64,000 bases of DNA from Litorilituus sp. (GCA_030754235.1 JASMAS010000024.1:1-64000), one strand, 5' to 3'. Counted from the stretch's first letter, positions 1-9,070 are shown. Translations and numbers: made by a program. The notes: generated from the sequence alone by a model not told the origin.

Positions 1-79
1 GTAAGTACAGAATTACTTATCGTGATTTTTGATCGTTGTTCGATGCCAATAGAATAGATATTAGTGAGAGTGAAATAAT

Positions 80-118
80 TCTAGATGGGTAGTATCTGGG
101 AAGATAAGCGTATATTTA
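80..118 (+). repeat. Att-associated repeat motif, copy 1
   Basis: The motif CTGGGAAGATAAGCG with a preceding GGGTA recurs as CTGGGTAGATAAGCG at about 6893-6907, near the second tRNA fragment. Here it lies about 95 bases before fragment 1; there it lies about 110 bases after fragment 2. It may be a recombinase arm site or shared left-end DNA of tandem insertions. The role is inference. Confidence 0.45.
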
Positions 119-209
119 GGTCTATTAATGGCTAAAACTGAGAAATAATTACAGTATAAATGTCTATCTATAGCCACCAAAACCTAGTAACTTACTGATT
201 TTTATAGGA

Positions 210-264
210 TATTCAAAATCCGTTGCCTTCGGGCGTGACGGTTCAAGTCCGTCCTCCGGTACCA
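210..264 (+). repeat. tRNA-Leu(CAA) 3' fragment, copy 1 (probable att scar)
   Basis: The stretch starts at the anticodon loop (TTCAAAA, anticodon CAA), continues through a long variable arm and the T arm (GGTTCAAGTCC) and ends in CCA, as the 3' part of a bacterial tRNA-Leu does. The bases before the loop do not pair with the 3' half of the anticodon stem, so this is not a whole tRNA. A second copy at 6729-6783 matches at 53 of 55 positions. Tyrosine recombinases commonly integrate between the anticodon loop and the 3' end of tRNA genes and leave such fragments, so an attachment-site scar is the likely reading. No integrase gene is visible in the window. Confidence 0.8.
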
Positions 265-272
265 TTTTAAGA

Positions 273-295
273 CCTTGCTATTGCAAGGTTTTTTT
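273..295 (+). terminator. Rho-independent terminator after tRNA-Leu fragment 1
   Basis: CCTTGC and GCAAGG form a perfect 6-bp stem with a TATT loop, followed by seven T. It sits 8 bases after the CCA end of the tRNA fragment, as a tRNA gene terminator would. Confidence 0.8.
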
Positions 296-597
296 ATGCC
301 TGGAATTTACTTAAATCAATAGCTAAATTTTACATAATTCCAATGTAGGCGCTATGTAGACCATAAACGACATTTATAATTTACTACTTTTCAAAGTCAC
401 TATGCCACTAAAGATATGTAAAGTTTGGAGGAGTGGTAAAGCGTGGTCGGAGAAGTGGCTATAGTAGCCTTACCTTTTGATGGTGTAACAAATTGATTTA
501 AATTGGCATTTAATAAGTTCTGATGTGTTTCTTAGCTCGATATAATATATCAAAGGAAGTGTTAACTGCTGAATTTGAACGTGACTGTACATTGCAA
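296..597. other. Non-coding gap downstream of the LytTR gene
   Basis: About 300 bases without a credible reading frame on either strand. The only recognisable feature is the sequence TGCCTGGAATT directly after the terminator, which recurs as TGCCTGAAATT after the terminator of the second tRNA fragment near 6842. This suggests shared DNA downstream of both att scars. Confidence 0.5.
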
Positions 598-1305
598 TTA
601 CTTCTTATTAACTATTTGTGACACTTTGTCTTTGTATATTCGCCCAACCGGTACAACAAAATCATTAATATGTACTTCACTGGCCTTGATTAATGTCAAT
701 GCATGATGGGCAACCATGTATGAACGATGTACTCGAGAAAAATGTTCCTCTGGCAATAATCGCTCAAAATCAGAAATTTTCATTTGGCTTAGTAACTGAG
801 AGCCTTTTAAATAAACTGAGGAATAGTTGCCATTTGCTTTAACATAAAGTAATTCATTTAATGCCACTTGATGATGTTTTTTATCATCCTTTATAAAGAT
901 ACTTTCTTGCAGGGCATTGCTGCTGTTCCCACTTTGCATATGACTTTCGATCAACGCTTGTTTATCGGTTATCTTTTGAAATGTTTTACCAAACCGTTCA
1001 GCATTAAACGGTTTAAGTAAGTAGTCACTTATTTCGTATTCATAGCTTTCTAATGCATACTCTTGGTGTGCTGAAATAACAACGATTTGTGGGGGCTGTT
1101 TGAGTGCGGTTAAAAATTCAAACCCCGTCATTTTCGGCATATTAATATCTAGAAAAATCACGTCAATCTGTTTCGATTGCATCAATTGTTCAGCTTGCAT
1201 CGCATTAAAACACGAACCCACCAAGTTTAATGTCGGATGAGCTTGTGCAAATCGAGTGATCAATTTATGCGCGGTTGGCTCATCGTCGATGATCAAATAA
1301 TTCAT
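598..1305 (-). CDS. LytTR-family response regulator
   Basis: A 235-residue cytoplasmic response regulator. Residues 1-120 form a receiver domain with the acidic pair D8-D9, the phosphoacceptor D53 in FLDINMP, and K98 in LLKPF. Residues about 137-232 form a LytTR DNA-binding domain. It lies 26 bases after a LytS-type kinase gene on the same strand, so the two almost certainly form one two-component system. Divergently placed beside them is an ABC exporter, the probable target. The size and domain order are typical of the AlgR/LytR group. The signal sensed is not known. Confidence 0.92.
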   Translation of the reverse strand: MNYLIIDDEPTAHKLITRFAQAHPTLNLVGSCFNAMQAEQLMQSKQIDVIFLDINMPKMTGFEFLTALKQPPQIVVISAHQEYALESYEYEISDYLLKPFNAERFGKTFQKITDKQALIESHMQSGNSSNALQESIFIKDDKKHHQVALNELLYVKANGNYSSVYLKGSQLLSQMKISDFERLLPEEHFSRVHRSYMVAHHALTLIKASEVHINDFVVPVGRIYKDKVSQIVNKK

Positions 1306-1331
1306 TAAGTTAATCCGTCTATGTAATCCGT

Positions 1332-2111
1332 TTATGTTAAGTCTATCGAAACCGTTGTTTTATAAAGGCTATCGGTAACATTTGTTTTTATTTGGTGTTT
1401 ATCTGGAAAAAGCAAAATAAGCCTGCGTTTTAAATTGTCTAATCCCAGTCCACCGCTTGCTCGTTGCTTTTTATTTTTCTCTAATACCGTTTTGTCGAAA
1501 TTATTTTCGATCGTAAATTCGATCATCTCCGGCTTAGTCGTTAAAAAAAAATGAATATACTGACCATTGGTTAAGGTATCAACACCATGTTTGAAGGCGT
1601 TTTCTAGCAAATTAATGAATAATAGTGGCGGAATACGTTGTTGATCATTGGTGATATGTCGTTCAAAACGAATATCTAATCGGTGTTGATGGCGCAGTTG
1701 ATTTAGTTCAATGAAATTTTCCAAATATGCAATTTCGTCCTCCACCGATACTGTATGTTTACGGCCACCATAAATTGTAAAACGCATCATTTGAGACAGC
1801 CGATATATTACCTCTTCAGTTAAATCAGACTTCTCAACGGCTAGCCCATATAAGTTATTTAAAGTATTAAAGAAAAAGTGTGGATTAATTTGGCTTTTTA
1901 GTAAACTCAGTTCAGCTTTGAGTGTTTCTTGATGTAAATGGTCAATGTACTGTTTTTGTTTTGCCCTATCTTGTATCAAATAAATAAGCGGTAGCATCAA
2001 GCTAATGGTTAAAAATACAATCAGTACCTCAGGGTTTGTGGCAAGATAGATAAGATATAGGCTGACGCCATAACATAATACTAGCGCAATACTCTTTAAC
2101 AAAACGTTCAA
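1332..2111 (-). CDS. LytS-type sensor histidine kinase (His_kinase family)
   Basis: A 259-residue membrane kinase. Two hydrophobic segments (about 6-24 and 29-46) are followed by a short linker and the His_kinase motif LKSQINPHFFFNTLNNL, with phospho-His H78. The C-terminal half is an ATPase domain with the N-box FINLLENAFKHG and a glycine-rich GGLGLDNL segment. There is almost no extracytoplasmic domain, so it probably senses the membrane or a partner such as the neighbouring ABC exporter. The start is a TTG preceded by AAGG. It is transcribed with the LytTR regulator downstream. Confidence 0.9.
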   Translation of the reverse strand: MNVLLKSIALVLCYGVSLYLIYLATNPEVLIVFLTISLMLPLIYLIQDRAKQKQYIDHLHQETLKAELSLLKSQINPHFFFNTLNNLYGLAVEKSDLTEEVIYRLSQMMRFTIYGGRKHTVSVEDEIAYLENFIELNQLRHQHRLDIRFERHITNDQQRIPPLLFINLLENAFKHGVDTLTNGQYIHFFLTTKPEMIEFTIENNFDKTVLEKNKKQRASGGLGLDNLKRRLILLFPDKHQIKTNVTDSLYKTTVSIDLT

Positions 2112-2236
2112 AATAGCCTTCTTTTTAGCGAAATTCGTCGTTCGACAATGTTTAATCGTCGTTCGTCATTTCATTATTTATTTAATTTTTAGCGATTGTA
2201 CTATACAGAAAAACAGAAAACACTTAGGACGGACGT

Positions 2237-3145
2237 ATGTTAACTATTAGAAATTTATCAAAAACTTATGACAATGGAGTTCAAGCGCTTAAATCAGTAT
2301 CACTTGACATAGAACCTGGTTTATTTGGCTTACTTGGACCAAATGGAGCTGGAAAGTCATCTCTAATGCGCACAATCGCGACGTTGCAACAGCCTTCTCA
2401 CGGACAAATTAGTTTTGATAATAAAGACATTGTTAAAAACCCTAATGTATTACGTGAATGTTTAGGCTATTTGCCGCAAGAATTTGGTGTATACCCGAAA
2501 GCCAGCTGCTATGAATTGTTAAATCATTTAGCGTTATTAAAAGGTATTGTTGATAAAGAGCAGCGTCAAACACAAATAGAAAATCTGCTGTATTTAACCA
2601 ATTTATACGACAAGCGTCACAATGACGTTGCGACGTATTCAGGCGGTATGAAACAGCGTTTTGGTATTGCGCAAGCCTTACTAGGTGACCCAAAACTTAT
2701 TATTGTTGATGAACCAACCGCAGGGCTGGATCCGCAAGAACGCAACCGTTTTCATAATTTATTGTGTGAAATCAGCGAAAACATAGTTGTTATTTTATCA
2801 ACACATATCGTTGACGATGTCAGTCAACTTTGTCCAAACATGGCAATTCTTATTAATGGTCAGATTCAATTGCATGGAAAACCTGCTTCGTTAATCCGTA
2901 CGTTAGACGGTCGAGTCTGGTCAAAAATGGTCAATAGAGCAGAAGCTGCAGACTACCGCACTAGATTCAACGTTTTATCTGAACGATTAATTACTGGCAA
3001 AACTCAACTAATCATTGAAAGTGAATTCCAACCAGAAATTGGATTCAAGCCCATTACTCCAGATTTAGAAGATGTTTACTTTTCTACGTTAAACAAGGCT
3101 CAAGGTATTGGTCATACAAATCAAGGGGATCAAGATGTTGCTTAA
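2237..3145 (+). CDS. ABC transporter ATP-binding protein
   Basis: A 302-residue ABC ATPase. Walker A is GPNGAGKS (34-41), the signature is YSGGMKQR (134-141), and Walker B is LIIVDE (154-159) followed by PTAGLDP. Residues after about 220 form a C-terminal extension common in ABC-2 exporters. The gene is divergent from the kinase/regulator pair across 125 bases, and its end overlaps the start of the permease-peptidase gene by 11 bases, so the two form one operon. It powers the fused permease next door; the transported substrate is unknown. Confidence 0.92.
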   Translation: MLTIRNLSKTYDNGVQALKSVSLDIEPGLFGLLGPNGAGKSSLMRTIATLQQPSHGQISFDNKDIVKNPNVLRECLGYLPQEFGVYPKASCYELLNHLALLKGIVDKEQRQTQIENLLYLTNLYDKRHNDVATYSGGMKQRFGIAQALLGDPKLIIVDEPTAGLDPQERNRFHNLLCEISENIVVILSTHIVDDVSQLCPNMAILINGQIQLHGKPASLIRTLDGRVWSKMVNRAEAADYRTRFNVLSERLITGKTQLIIESEFQPEIGFKPITPDLEDVYFSTLNKAQGIGHTNQGDQDVA

Positions 3146-6100
3146 GTTATTACCTTTTGAATTAAAACAACAGATCAAGCAAGGTGGCTTTTGGGCAGCT
3201 TCAATCGCTATGATATGGATGGCCGTTTTAATCACTACGCAGCGCGGTTCTGGTTTAGTCTTTGCAAACTCTGCTCACGCTATAAGCCAAACATTATTGT
3301 TTATTGCGCCTAATATAATTTTTGTTACTTGTGTCTTAGCGTCGGCTACCGTTTTGCGAGATAGCCAATACAAGATGGAGTCACTAATTTTTACCACGCC
3401 AATTGACAAATTTAAGTATTTAGCCAGTAGATACATCAGCATTGCCCTTGCTACGTGTGCGATATTATTCATGGCACTTCTTGGCATGATGATTACCCCG
3501 TTATTTTTAGATGCCGAATTGGTAGGTCCATTTCAATTAAATTACTACATCAGTAATTATCTACTGTTTATAGTACCTTCCGTATTTTTATGTACCTCTA
3601 TAGTATTTGCTGCGGCAATGTTAAGTAAAAGTATGATCACGGTATTTGTTTCTGGGATCATGTTATACGTGATATATATCGTAGGTTCGATATTTGGCAA
3701 TTCACCATTAATGGCTACATCATCCGTATTATCGGAGGGATATGGCTTCGCTTCATTAATTGAACCATACGGTCTAATCGCTTTTGCAGAACAATCTGCT
3801 TATTGGAGTGCTGAGCAACGCAATACTTTTATGCCTTCGCTAACAGGGACATTGTTATTTAACCGTATTTTATGGCTAGCAATAAGCCTTAGTTTATTTG
3901 TCTTTACTTATAGAGTATTCAGCTTTAGGGCTGAACATAAAATAAAAACGAAAAAGAACGTTCAAGATCTATCTGCTACAGCAGAACCTGAACACAAACG
4001 TTTCACGCCATATACCAGCCCAAAACCTGTGATTGATTTTAGCCAAATTAATTGGCCAGTAGCATGGTCAAAATTCAATATAGAGTACATGACCGCGACA
4101 CGTGGCAAAGTATTCATGGTGCTGTTGATCACCACTATCGCCTTTACATTAGGAAACTTAATTAACAGCGTTTTTGATGGTCCAGTCGCAGGAGGTCAAG
4201 CATTCTTGCCACAAACAGCTTTAATTCTAGGCTGGTTACAAGAACCATTAGCAAAAATTGGTATGTTAGTGGTGATTTTCTTTACGGTAGAACTATATTG
4301 GAATGAACGTTTAATCAAAATCGCGCCATTAATTGATTGCACACCTACGCAAAATTTTACTTTTTATTTTGCAAAATTAGCGGCAGTACTTACCATCGGT
4401 TTTACCTTAATACTGGTGAGCATTATCTCGGCGATTCTATTCCAGTTGTCGCAAGGTTATTTAGATATTCAACCTCAACAGTATTTATTGCTGTTCTATT
4501 ACAGTGGCGTTCCTATGTTGTTGGCAGCTTTATTAACGCTATTTTTGCAGCGTTTTGCCAAAGTAAAAGCCATTGGCTTGTTATTAGGTGTTGGTGTATT
4601 TGTACTAAATGGCGTAGCGAAAGGCATGTTACTTGACCATCCATTAACAGTATTTGCCTATCAACCTTATTTCATGTTCTCTGATATGGCTGACACGATT
4701 TATCATGCACAAGCTGCTCATTGGTACAACATTTACTGGCTTTCTTTAACTGGTACTCTAGGTGTAATCACCGTTAAATTCTGGCAACGCGGCAGTACAG
4801 TTACAGCAGAAAAACTAACGAAAAAAGCCCGTGTGCTGTTAGCAAGCTTAATGGTGGTTTGTGTCACTAGCGCTAGCTATATTTTCTACCAAAAAAATAT
4901 GTTTAATACCTTTATGACAGAGGAACAACAGATTGCGCTAATGGCAAACTACGAAAAACAATATCAGTCATACCAAGGTAAATCGTCACCTACAATTGTT
5001 GACGTTAAGTTAGCGATGGATATCTTTCCTGAGAATCGTAGTTATCAAATACGAGGCAGTTATATCATTGAAAACCAATCTGATCAGCCGATCACAGATG
5101 TATTGGTGTCGGTATTACGCCAAAGCCATGTGAACTATCAGGTAGAATTAGCGGGTGCAGAATTAATCAAACATGATCAAGTACATCAAACCATGTTGTT
5201 TACTTTGACAACACCTTTAGCGCCGAATAAAACAACCTCTGTTGAGTTTTCGTTAACCGCAACACATAACGCTTTTGGCGAATTAGACGGTGAACACTAT
5301 GTAACCGCTGGCGGCAGTTATATAGAAGTTGAAGATGTGATACCACAATTTGGCTTTAACGAAGCTTACGTATTAACAGATGTGGACAATCGTAATGAGC
5401 ATGATTTACCAAAATTAACGCGTACTATGCCAGAAAAGCACATGCACGTTGAAGCACACGATAAATTAATGTTTGATGCAGTCATTTCCACCACAATGCC
5501 GCAAACTGTGGTAACTGTTGGAACACCTAAAAAGACGTGGATTAATGAAGGACGTCAATTCTTTCACTACCAGTCTGCCCAGCCAATTCAAGCACAGCTA
5601 GCTGTAGTTTCAGCGGAATTTACCACTGAAACAAAAAAACATAATGGTGTTGAATTAACGGTCTATCATGCACCTGAGCATAATCAAGACAACGAGATGA
5701 TTTTAACGGCGTTAACACAATCAATGGATTACTTTACTAAACACTATATGCCTTATAAAGGTAAACATTATGCCGTTGTAGAAATTCCATATTTTTCAGC
5801 AACTCAGTCATTTGGAAGTTCACAATCAGGTATGTACGTGGGTGTAGAGAATAGAATGTTTAACTTAGATAGCAGACAAGTAGATTTAGCTGAATTTAAT
5901 CCTCAATTACGTGGAATTTCACATGAATTTTCTCACCAGTTCTGGGGCGACTATCTGGAGCCACATTACATTGCGGGCGCTCCAATGGTGACTGAAACAT
6001 TAGCTAAATATACCGAGCTTGTTATGTTGAATCATATATATGGAGAAACAGCCGCTTTTGATTTAGTGAATCAATCGTTAGATTTTTATTTGAAAGTTCG

Positions 6101-6704
6101 TCCATACATGTCTGATATCGAACAACCGTTATATAGCATGGGACACGACGCTCACTTGTTTTACGGTAAAGGTCAGCACAGTATGTACGCGCTATTGGAT
6201 ATCTTAGGTGAAGACAAGATTAACCAAGCGTTAAAGCAACTGTTAACTGAAAAAGGCTACCCATACAAAGCGACAACATTAGATGTATTAGCTGCCTTTA
6301 AACAGCAAGCTACACATGAGCAAGTAGAGCAAATAGGTGATTTATTTAAGCGAGTGATATTCCACAGCTTTGAGATACATGATGCAAAATCACAGCGAGT
6401 GTCGAACGAAGCTAATAGTGTATTTATGACCACTATTGATGTCAGTGTATTGAAGTTCGAATTAGATTTACAAACTAACGAAGAGCAAGCCGCGCCTATC
6501 AATGAATATATCGATGTCGCCCTTTATGACGGCTACCCAATGTATGACGATAGCAACGCTATGTTAATTGAAAAAGTAAAATTCGATAAAGATCGTAGTG
6601 AAGTGACTTTATATACAGAAAGACAACCTACACATGTGCAGGTAGATCCTAAATTGCGCAGAATAGACAGAAACTTGTCAGACAACGTTTTCACTATCAA
6701 CTAG
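3135..6704 (+). CDS. ABC-2 type permease fused to an M1-family aminopeptidase domain
   Basis: The ATG at 3135 is preferred to a GTG at 3108 because AAGGGGA precedes it and the protein then starts with a permease N-terminus (1189 residues). Two blocks of membrane segments occupy roughly residues 15-280 and 330-580, consistent with duplicated ABC-2 permease halves. The C-terminal half is an M1-like peptidase domain with HEFSH at 930-934 and a downstream Glu at 954, a spacing of 19 residues rather than the classical 18. The active-site residues look intact, so peptide cleavage is plausible. It is coupled to the ATPase gene upstream and beside a LytS/LytTR system. A role in peptide export plus processing is inference. 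Confidence 0.88.
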   Translation: MLLKLLPFELKQQIKQGGFWAASIAMIWMAVLITTQRGSGLVFANSAHAISQTLLFIAPNIIFVTCVLASATVLRDSQYKMESLIFTTPIDKFKYLASRYISIALATCAILFMALLGMMITPLFLDAELVGPFQLNYYISNYLLFIVPSVFLCTSIVFAAAMLSKSMITVFVSGIMLYVIYIVGSIFGNSPLMATSSVLSEGYGFASLIEPYGLIAFAEQSAYWSAEQRNTFMPSLTGTLLFNRILWLAISLSLFVFTYRVFSFRAEHKIKTKKNVQDLSATAEPEHKRFTPYTSPKPVIDFSQINWPVAWSKFNIEYMTATRGKVFMVLLITTIAFTLGNLINSVFDGPVAGGQAFLPQTALILGWLQEPLAKIGMLVVIFFTVELYWNERLIKIAPLIDCTPTQNFTFYFAKLAAVLTIGFTLILVSIISAILFQLSQGYLDIQPQQYLLLFYYSGVPMLLAALLTLFLQRFAKVKAIGLLLGVGVFVLNGVAKGMLLDHPLTVFAYQPYFMFSDMADTIYHAQAAHWYNIYWLSLTGTLGVITVKFWQRGSTVTAEKLTKKARVLLASLMVVCVTSASYIFYQKNMFNTFMTEEQQIALMANYEKQYQSYQGKSSPTIVDVKLAMDIFPENRSYQIRGSYIIENQSDQPITDVLVSVLRQSHVNYQVELAGAELIKHDQVHQTMLFTLTTPLAPNKTTSVEFSLTATHNAFGELDGEHYVTAGGSYIEVEDVIPQFGFNEAYVLTDVDNRNEHDLPKLTRTMPEKHMHVEAHDKLMFDAVISTTMPQTVVTVGTPKKTWINEGRQFFHYQSAQPIQAQLAVVSAEFTTETKKHNGVELTVYHAPEHNQDNEMILTALTQSMDYFTKHYMPYKGKHYAVVEIPYFSATQSFGSSQSGMYVGVENRMFNLDSRQVDLAEFNPQLRGISHEFSHQFWGDYLEPHYIAGAPMVTETLAKYTELVMLNHIYGETAAFDLVNQSLDFYLKVRPYMSDIEQPLYSMGHDAHLFYGKGQHSMYALLDILGEDKINQALKQLLTEKGYPYKATTLDVLAAFKQQATHEQVEQIGDLFKRVIFHSFEIHDAKSQRVSNEANSVFMTTIDVSVLKFELDLQTNEEQAAPINEYIDVALYDGYPMYDDSNAMLIEKVKFDKDRSEVTLYTERQPTHVQVDPKLRRIDRNLSDNVFTIN

Positions 6705-6728
6705 TCCCTTTATAAACACCAGCGGGAG

Positions 6729-6783
6729 TATTCAAAATCCGTTGCCTTCGGGCGTGACGGTTCAAGTCCGTCTTCCGGTGCCA
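6729..6783 (+). repeat. tRNA-Leu(CAA) 3' fragment, copy 2 (probable att scar)
   Basis: The second copy of the tRNA-Leu 3' fragment runs from the anticodon loop to the terminal CCA and differs from the copy at 210-264 at two positions. The bases upstream again fail to complete the anticodon stem. The two copies bracket the LytTR/ABC-M1 block (about 6.5 kb), and the retron starts 357 bases further on, as expected of an integration hotspot. Confidence 0.8.
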
Positions 6784-6786
6784 TAT

Positions 6787-6841
6787 CTTGATAATGTTAG
6801 AGTTATCAAGGCTTACAAACCGACATTACGTCGGTTTTTTT
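6787..6841 (+). terminator. Hairpin plus Rho-independent terminator after tRNA-Leu fragment 2
   Basis: A perfect 8-bp hairpin (CTTGATAA at 6787-6794, TTATCAAG at 6803-6810) is followed by a second stem, AACCGAC with GTCGGTT, and a run of T from 6835. The second stem is a standard terminator. Confidence 0.75.
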
Positions 6842-6879
6842 GTGCCTGAAATTCAGTGTTAGGTACATATCCTGTCTTG

Positions 6880-6916
6880 TGTCTGGGTAAGTTCTGGGTA
6901 GATAAGCGTCTATTCC
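6880..6916 (+). repeat. Att-associated repeat motif, copy 2
   Basis: Contains GGGTAAGTTCTGGGTAGATA, matching the motif at 80-118 near the first fragment. The rest of 6917-7100 holds no recognisable gene. Confidence 0.45.
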
Positions 6917-7105
6917 TGTCCAATAACAACTATCTACAAGCAACTTAGCCTTACCGACTTCAACATAACCAATAGCATGAACAATCTAGGTCTTTCGGTA
7001 AGTAGAATTGTCTAAAAGAGTATTTTCTGGTCCATCTCTGATCTTTAAGGTGATTTATTGAGGTGAACTTTCAACTTTTAGTCGAATAAACTTAATAAAA
7101 ACAGA

Positions 7106-7134
7106 TTGATATGATTTATTGGTTACTGTACATT
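7106..7134 (+). promoter_or_regulatory. Candidate promoter of the retron RNA
   Basis: TTGATA at 7106-7111 and TACATT at 7129-7134 are spaced by 17 bases. Initiation 6-7 bases downstream would fall at the first base of the a1 repeat (7141). The -10 box is imperfect, so this is a reasonable but unproven call. Confidence 0.4.
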
Positions 7135-7140
7135 ATATTG

Positions 7141-7269
7141 ACTGGAGAGGACGATTTCACTTTCCTATGCCATCGGTCATAGGCAACGAACAATGGCATT
7201 TTTGCCTATCTATCTTCCTACTGTATTGCTGAATAGGCCTGCAGGGTATTAGACAAAACCCTCTCCAGT
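7141..7269 (+). ncRNA. Retron msr-msd non-coding RNA
   Basis: The locus starts with ACTGGAGAGG (7141-7150) and ends with its exact reverse complement CCTCTCCAGT (7260-7269). These are the a1/a2 repeats that pair in retron RNAs. Inside, CCTATG/CATAGG (7164-7169, 7178-7183) forms an msr-type hairpin, and GCCTAT/ATAGGC (7204-7209, 7233-7238) forms a longer msd-type stem-loop. An alternative pairing ATAGGCAA/TTGCCTAT (7179-7186, 7202-7209) is also possible. The reverse transcriptase gene starts 20 bases downstream, the normal retron order. The priming G and exact msDNA ends cannot be fixed by eye. Confidence 0.8.
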
Positions 7270-7289
7270 ATCTTTCACACTCTCTTGAT

Positions 7290-9068
7290 ATGGAATTTCA
7301 TATGGTTAGCTCCCCAATGCTTGTTAAAAAGGCAAGTGCCCCATCTACAATTAAAGAGTGCTCAGATGTTGAGGAGTTAGGCATATTCTTAGGTGTAAAC
7401 CAAGGAGATATGCTCAAGTATTTATATTCAAAAGCTATTAAATACAGAACTTTTGAAGTAGATAAAAAGAATGGTAAAAAAAGAACAATAGTTGCACCAG
7501 TTAAGAAGCTAAAACATCTTCAATATAAGGTAAAAGAGGCATTGGAAGTCTTTTACAATCCTAAGTTGTGTAACAATGGTTTTATCAAAGATCGCAATGT
7601 TGTTACTAATGCACAGCCTCATCTAAGGAAAGAGTTTGTCCTTAATATCGATTTGGATGACTATTTTGGCAGTATAAAGTTTGGTCGAGTTAAACGTTTA
7701 TTTGAAAGCTACCCTTTAGAGCTGAACCATTCCGTAGCAACAGTTCTAGCCCATATTTGCTGCTATAACGAGTCGTTACCTCAAGGCGCACCTACATCTC
7801 CTATAGTCTCGAACATGATTACTTACAAGTTAGATAATAAGCTAAGAGCTTTAGCTTTAAGTTGTAGTTGCTCCTATAGTCGATATGCTGATGATATTAC
7901 ATTTTCTTTTACTAATAGAGAGAGATCTTTACCAAGAGAAGTTGCATTTTACAAAAACGAAGAGTTAGTGCTTGGAGAGCATCTAAAAACTATTATCAAA
8001 GATAATGGCTTTTCAATCAATGATGATAAAACACGGATGCAGCACCGAACACAACGGCAATCAGTTACCAATATAACCGTCAATGAAAAAGTAAATGTCA
8101 ACAGGCGATTTATTAGAGCGACATCTGCAATGATAAACGCTTTGATTAAATATGGCCCAATAAAGGCAGAAGAGGTGCACTTTTCCAAATACCATAAAGG
8201 CTATAAAGCCTCTAGGCATAAAATAAAGTTAGAGTCTAAACCGGGAAAGCTCTTTATTCAAAAGGTTCGGGGTCGCTTGAACTTTATTAGAATGGTTAGA
8301 GGTGAAACTTGTAATGTTTGGCGAAAACTGATGTATCAGTACACTGTGGCAATTGAGCAGCCCAATGAAGATTATAATAAAAATTGGCTTGAGTTTGCAG
8401 CCGATTCAACCCTAATTATACACGCTTGTAATGATGATAATACAGGTCAAGGAAGCGGCTTTGTTTTGGATGGCGTTGGAATTATTACTAATGAACACGT
8501 TGTTCGAGGTACCACAAAAGAAAATATCAAAGATGCATTAGAAATACACAGGTGGGACGACGTAAAATCTAAGTTTATTTTTGTTGAGTTGATAGCAATG
8601 GATAAGGATCTAGATTTGGCCATTTTAGACCCATCGATTCATGCTAAATCGTTTAATACCTTAAAGGTTGAACCTAATCCAGATTACAAGAAAGGGACGA
8701 CAGTACACACAATAGGCTACCCTAATTATAATTCAGGGGAAGAACCCACTTATATAGAGGCTAAAATCATTGGTAAATCTAGCTTCATGGGCGCAGAGCG
8801 AATAAAAATAGATAGCAATATTAGACATGGTAATAGTGGCGGTGTTGTTTTAAATACTGATGGTAAAGTTGTAGGTATAGTTTCCAACGGCAACGCAATT
8901 GGTGCAGATACTAAAAATAACAGCTCATTTATTCCAATTGAAACTTTGTTAAAGTATCGCGCAGAGCATGAGTTAAAATCTAAAATAAAATCGGCTGAAA
9001 CTGCTGCTATTACTTTAGATTTAGTAAAAGATGTCCCGTTCGCATCGTTCGGACAGTTAATAAGTTAA
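7290..9068 (+). CDS. Retron reverse transcriptase fused to a trypsin-like serine protease
   Basis: A 592-residue fusion. The reverse transcriptase part (about 40-345) has the retron hallmark NAxxH as NAQPH (107-111), the catalytic DLDDYF (121-126), LPQGAPTSP (163-171), YADD (199-202) and a VTG-like VTN (259-261). After a short linker, residues about 370-560 form a chymotrypsin-fold protease with H403 (TNEHVV), D442 (DLDLAIL) and S516 (GNSGG), so the triad looks intact. Retrons with a protease fused to the RT are known as a distinct group; I recall type XI of the Mestre classification but cannot verify it here. The msr-msd RNA lies directly upstream. The protease is presumably the effector of an anti-phage response; this role is inferred from the family. 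An alternative start is Met5 at 7302. Confidence 0.93.
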   Translation: MEFHMVSSPMLVKKASAPSTIKECSDVEELGIFLGVNQGDMLKYLYSKAIKYRTFEVDKKNGKKRTIVAPVKKLKHLQYKVKEALEVFYNPKLCNNGFIKDRNVVTNAQPHLRKEFVLNIDLDDYFGSIKFGRVKRLFESYPLELNHSVATVLAHICCYNESLPQGAPTSPIVSNMITYKLDNKLRALALSCSCSYSRYADDITFSFTNRERSLPREVAFYKNEELVLGEHLKTIIKDNGFSINDDKTRMQHRTQRQSVTNITVNEKVNVNRRFIRATSAMINALIKYGPIKAEEVHFSKYHKGYKASRHKIKLESKPGKLFIQKVRGRLNFIRMVRGETCNVWRKLMYQYTVAIEQPNEDYNKNWLEFAADSTLIIHACNDDNTGQGSGFVLDGVGIITNEHVVRGTTKENIKDALEIHRWDDVKSKFIFVELIAMDKDLDLAILDPSIHAKSFNTLKVEPNPDYKKGTTVHTIGYPNYNSGEEPTYIEAKIIGKSSFMGAERIKIDSNIRHGNSGGVVLNTDGKVVGIVSNGNAIGADTKNNSSFIPIETLLKYRAEHELKSKIKSAETAAITLDLVKDVPFASFGQLIS

Positions 9069-9070
9069 TT

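Noticed and set aside
1..300. Complete tRNA-Leu gene
   Set aside because: Only the anticodon-loop-to-CCA part is present; the 5' half and the anticodon stem partner are missing.
2442..2693. Minus-strand reading frame inside the ABC ATPase gene
   Set aside because: Shadow of a gene with intact Walker motifs in the other frame.
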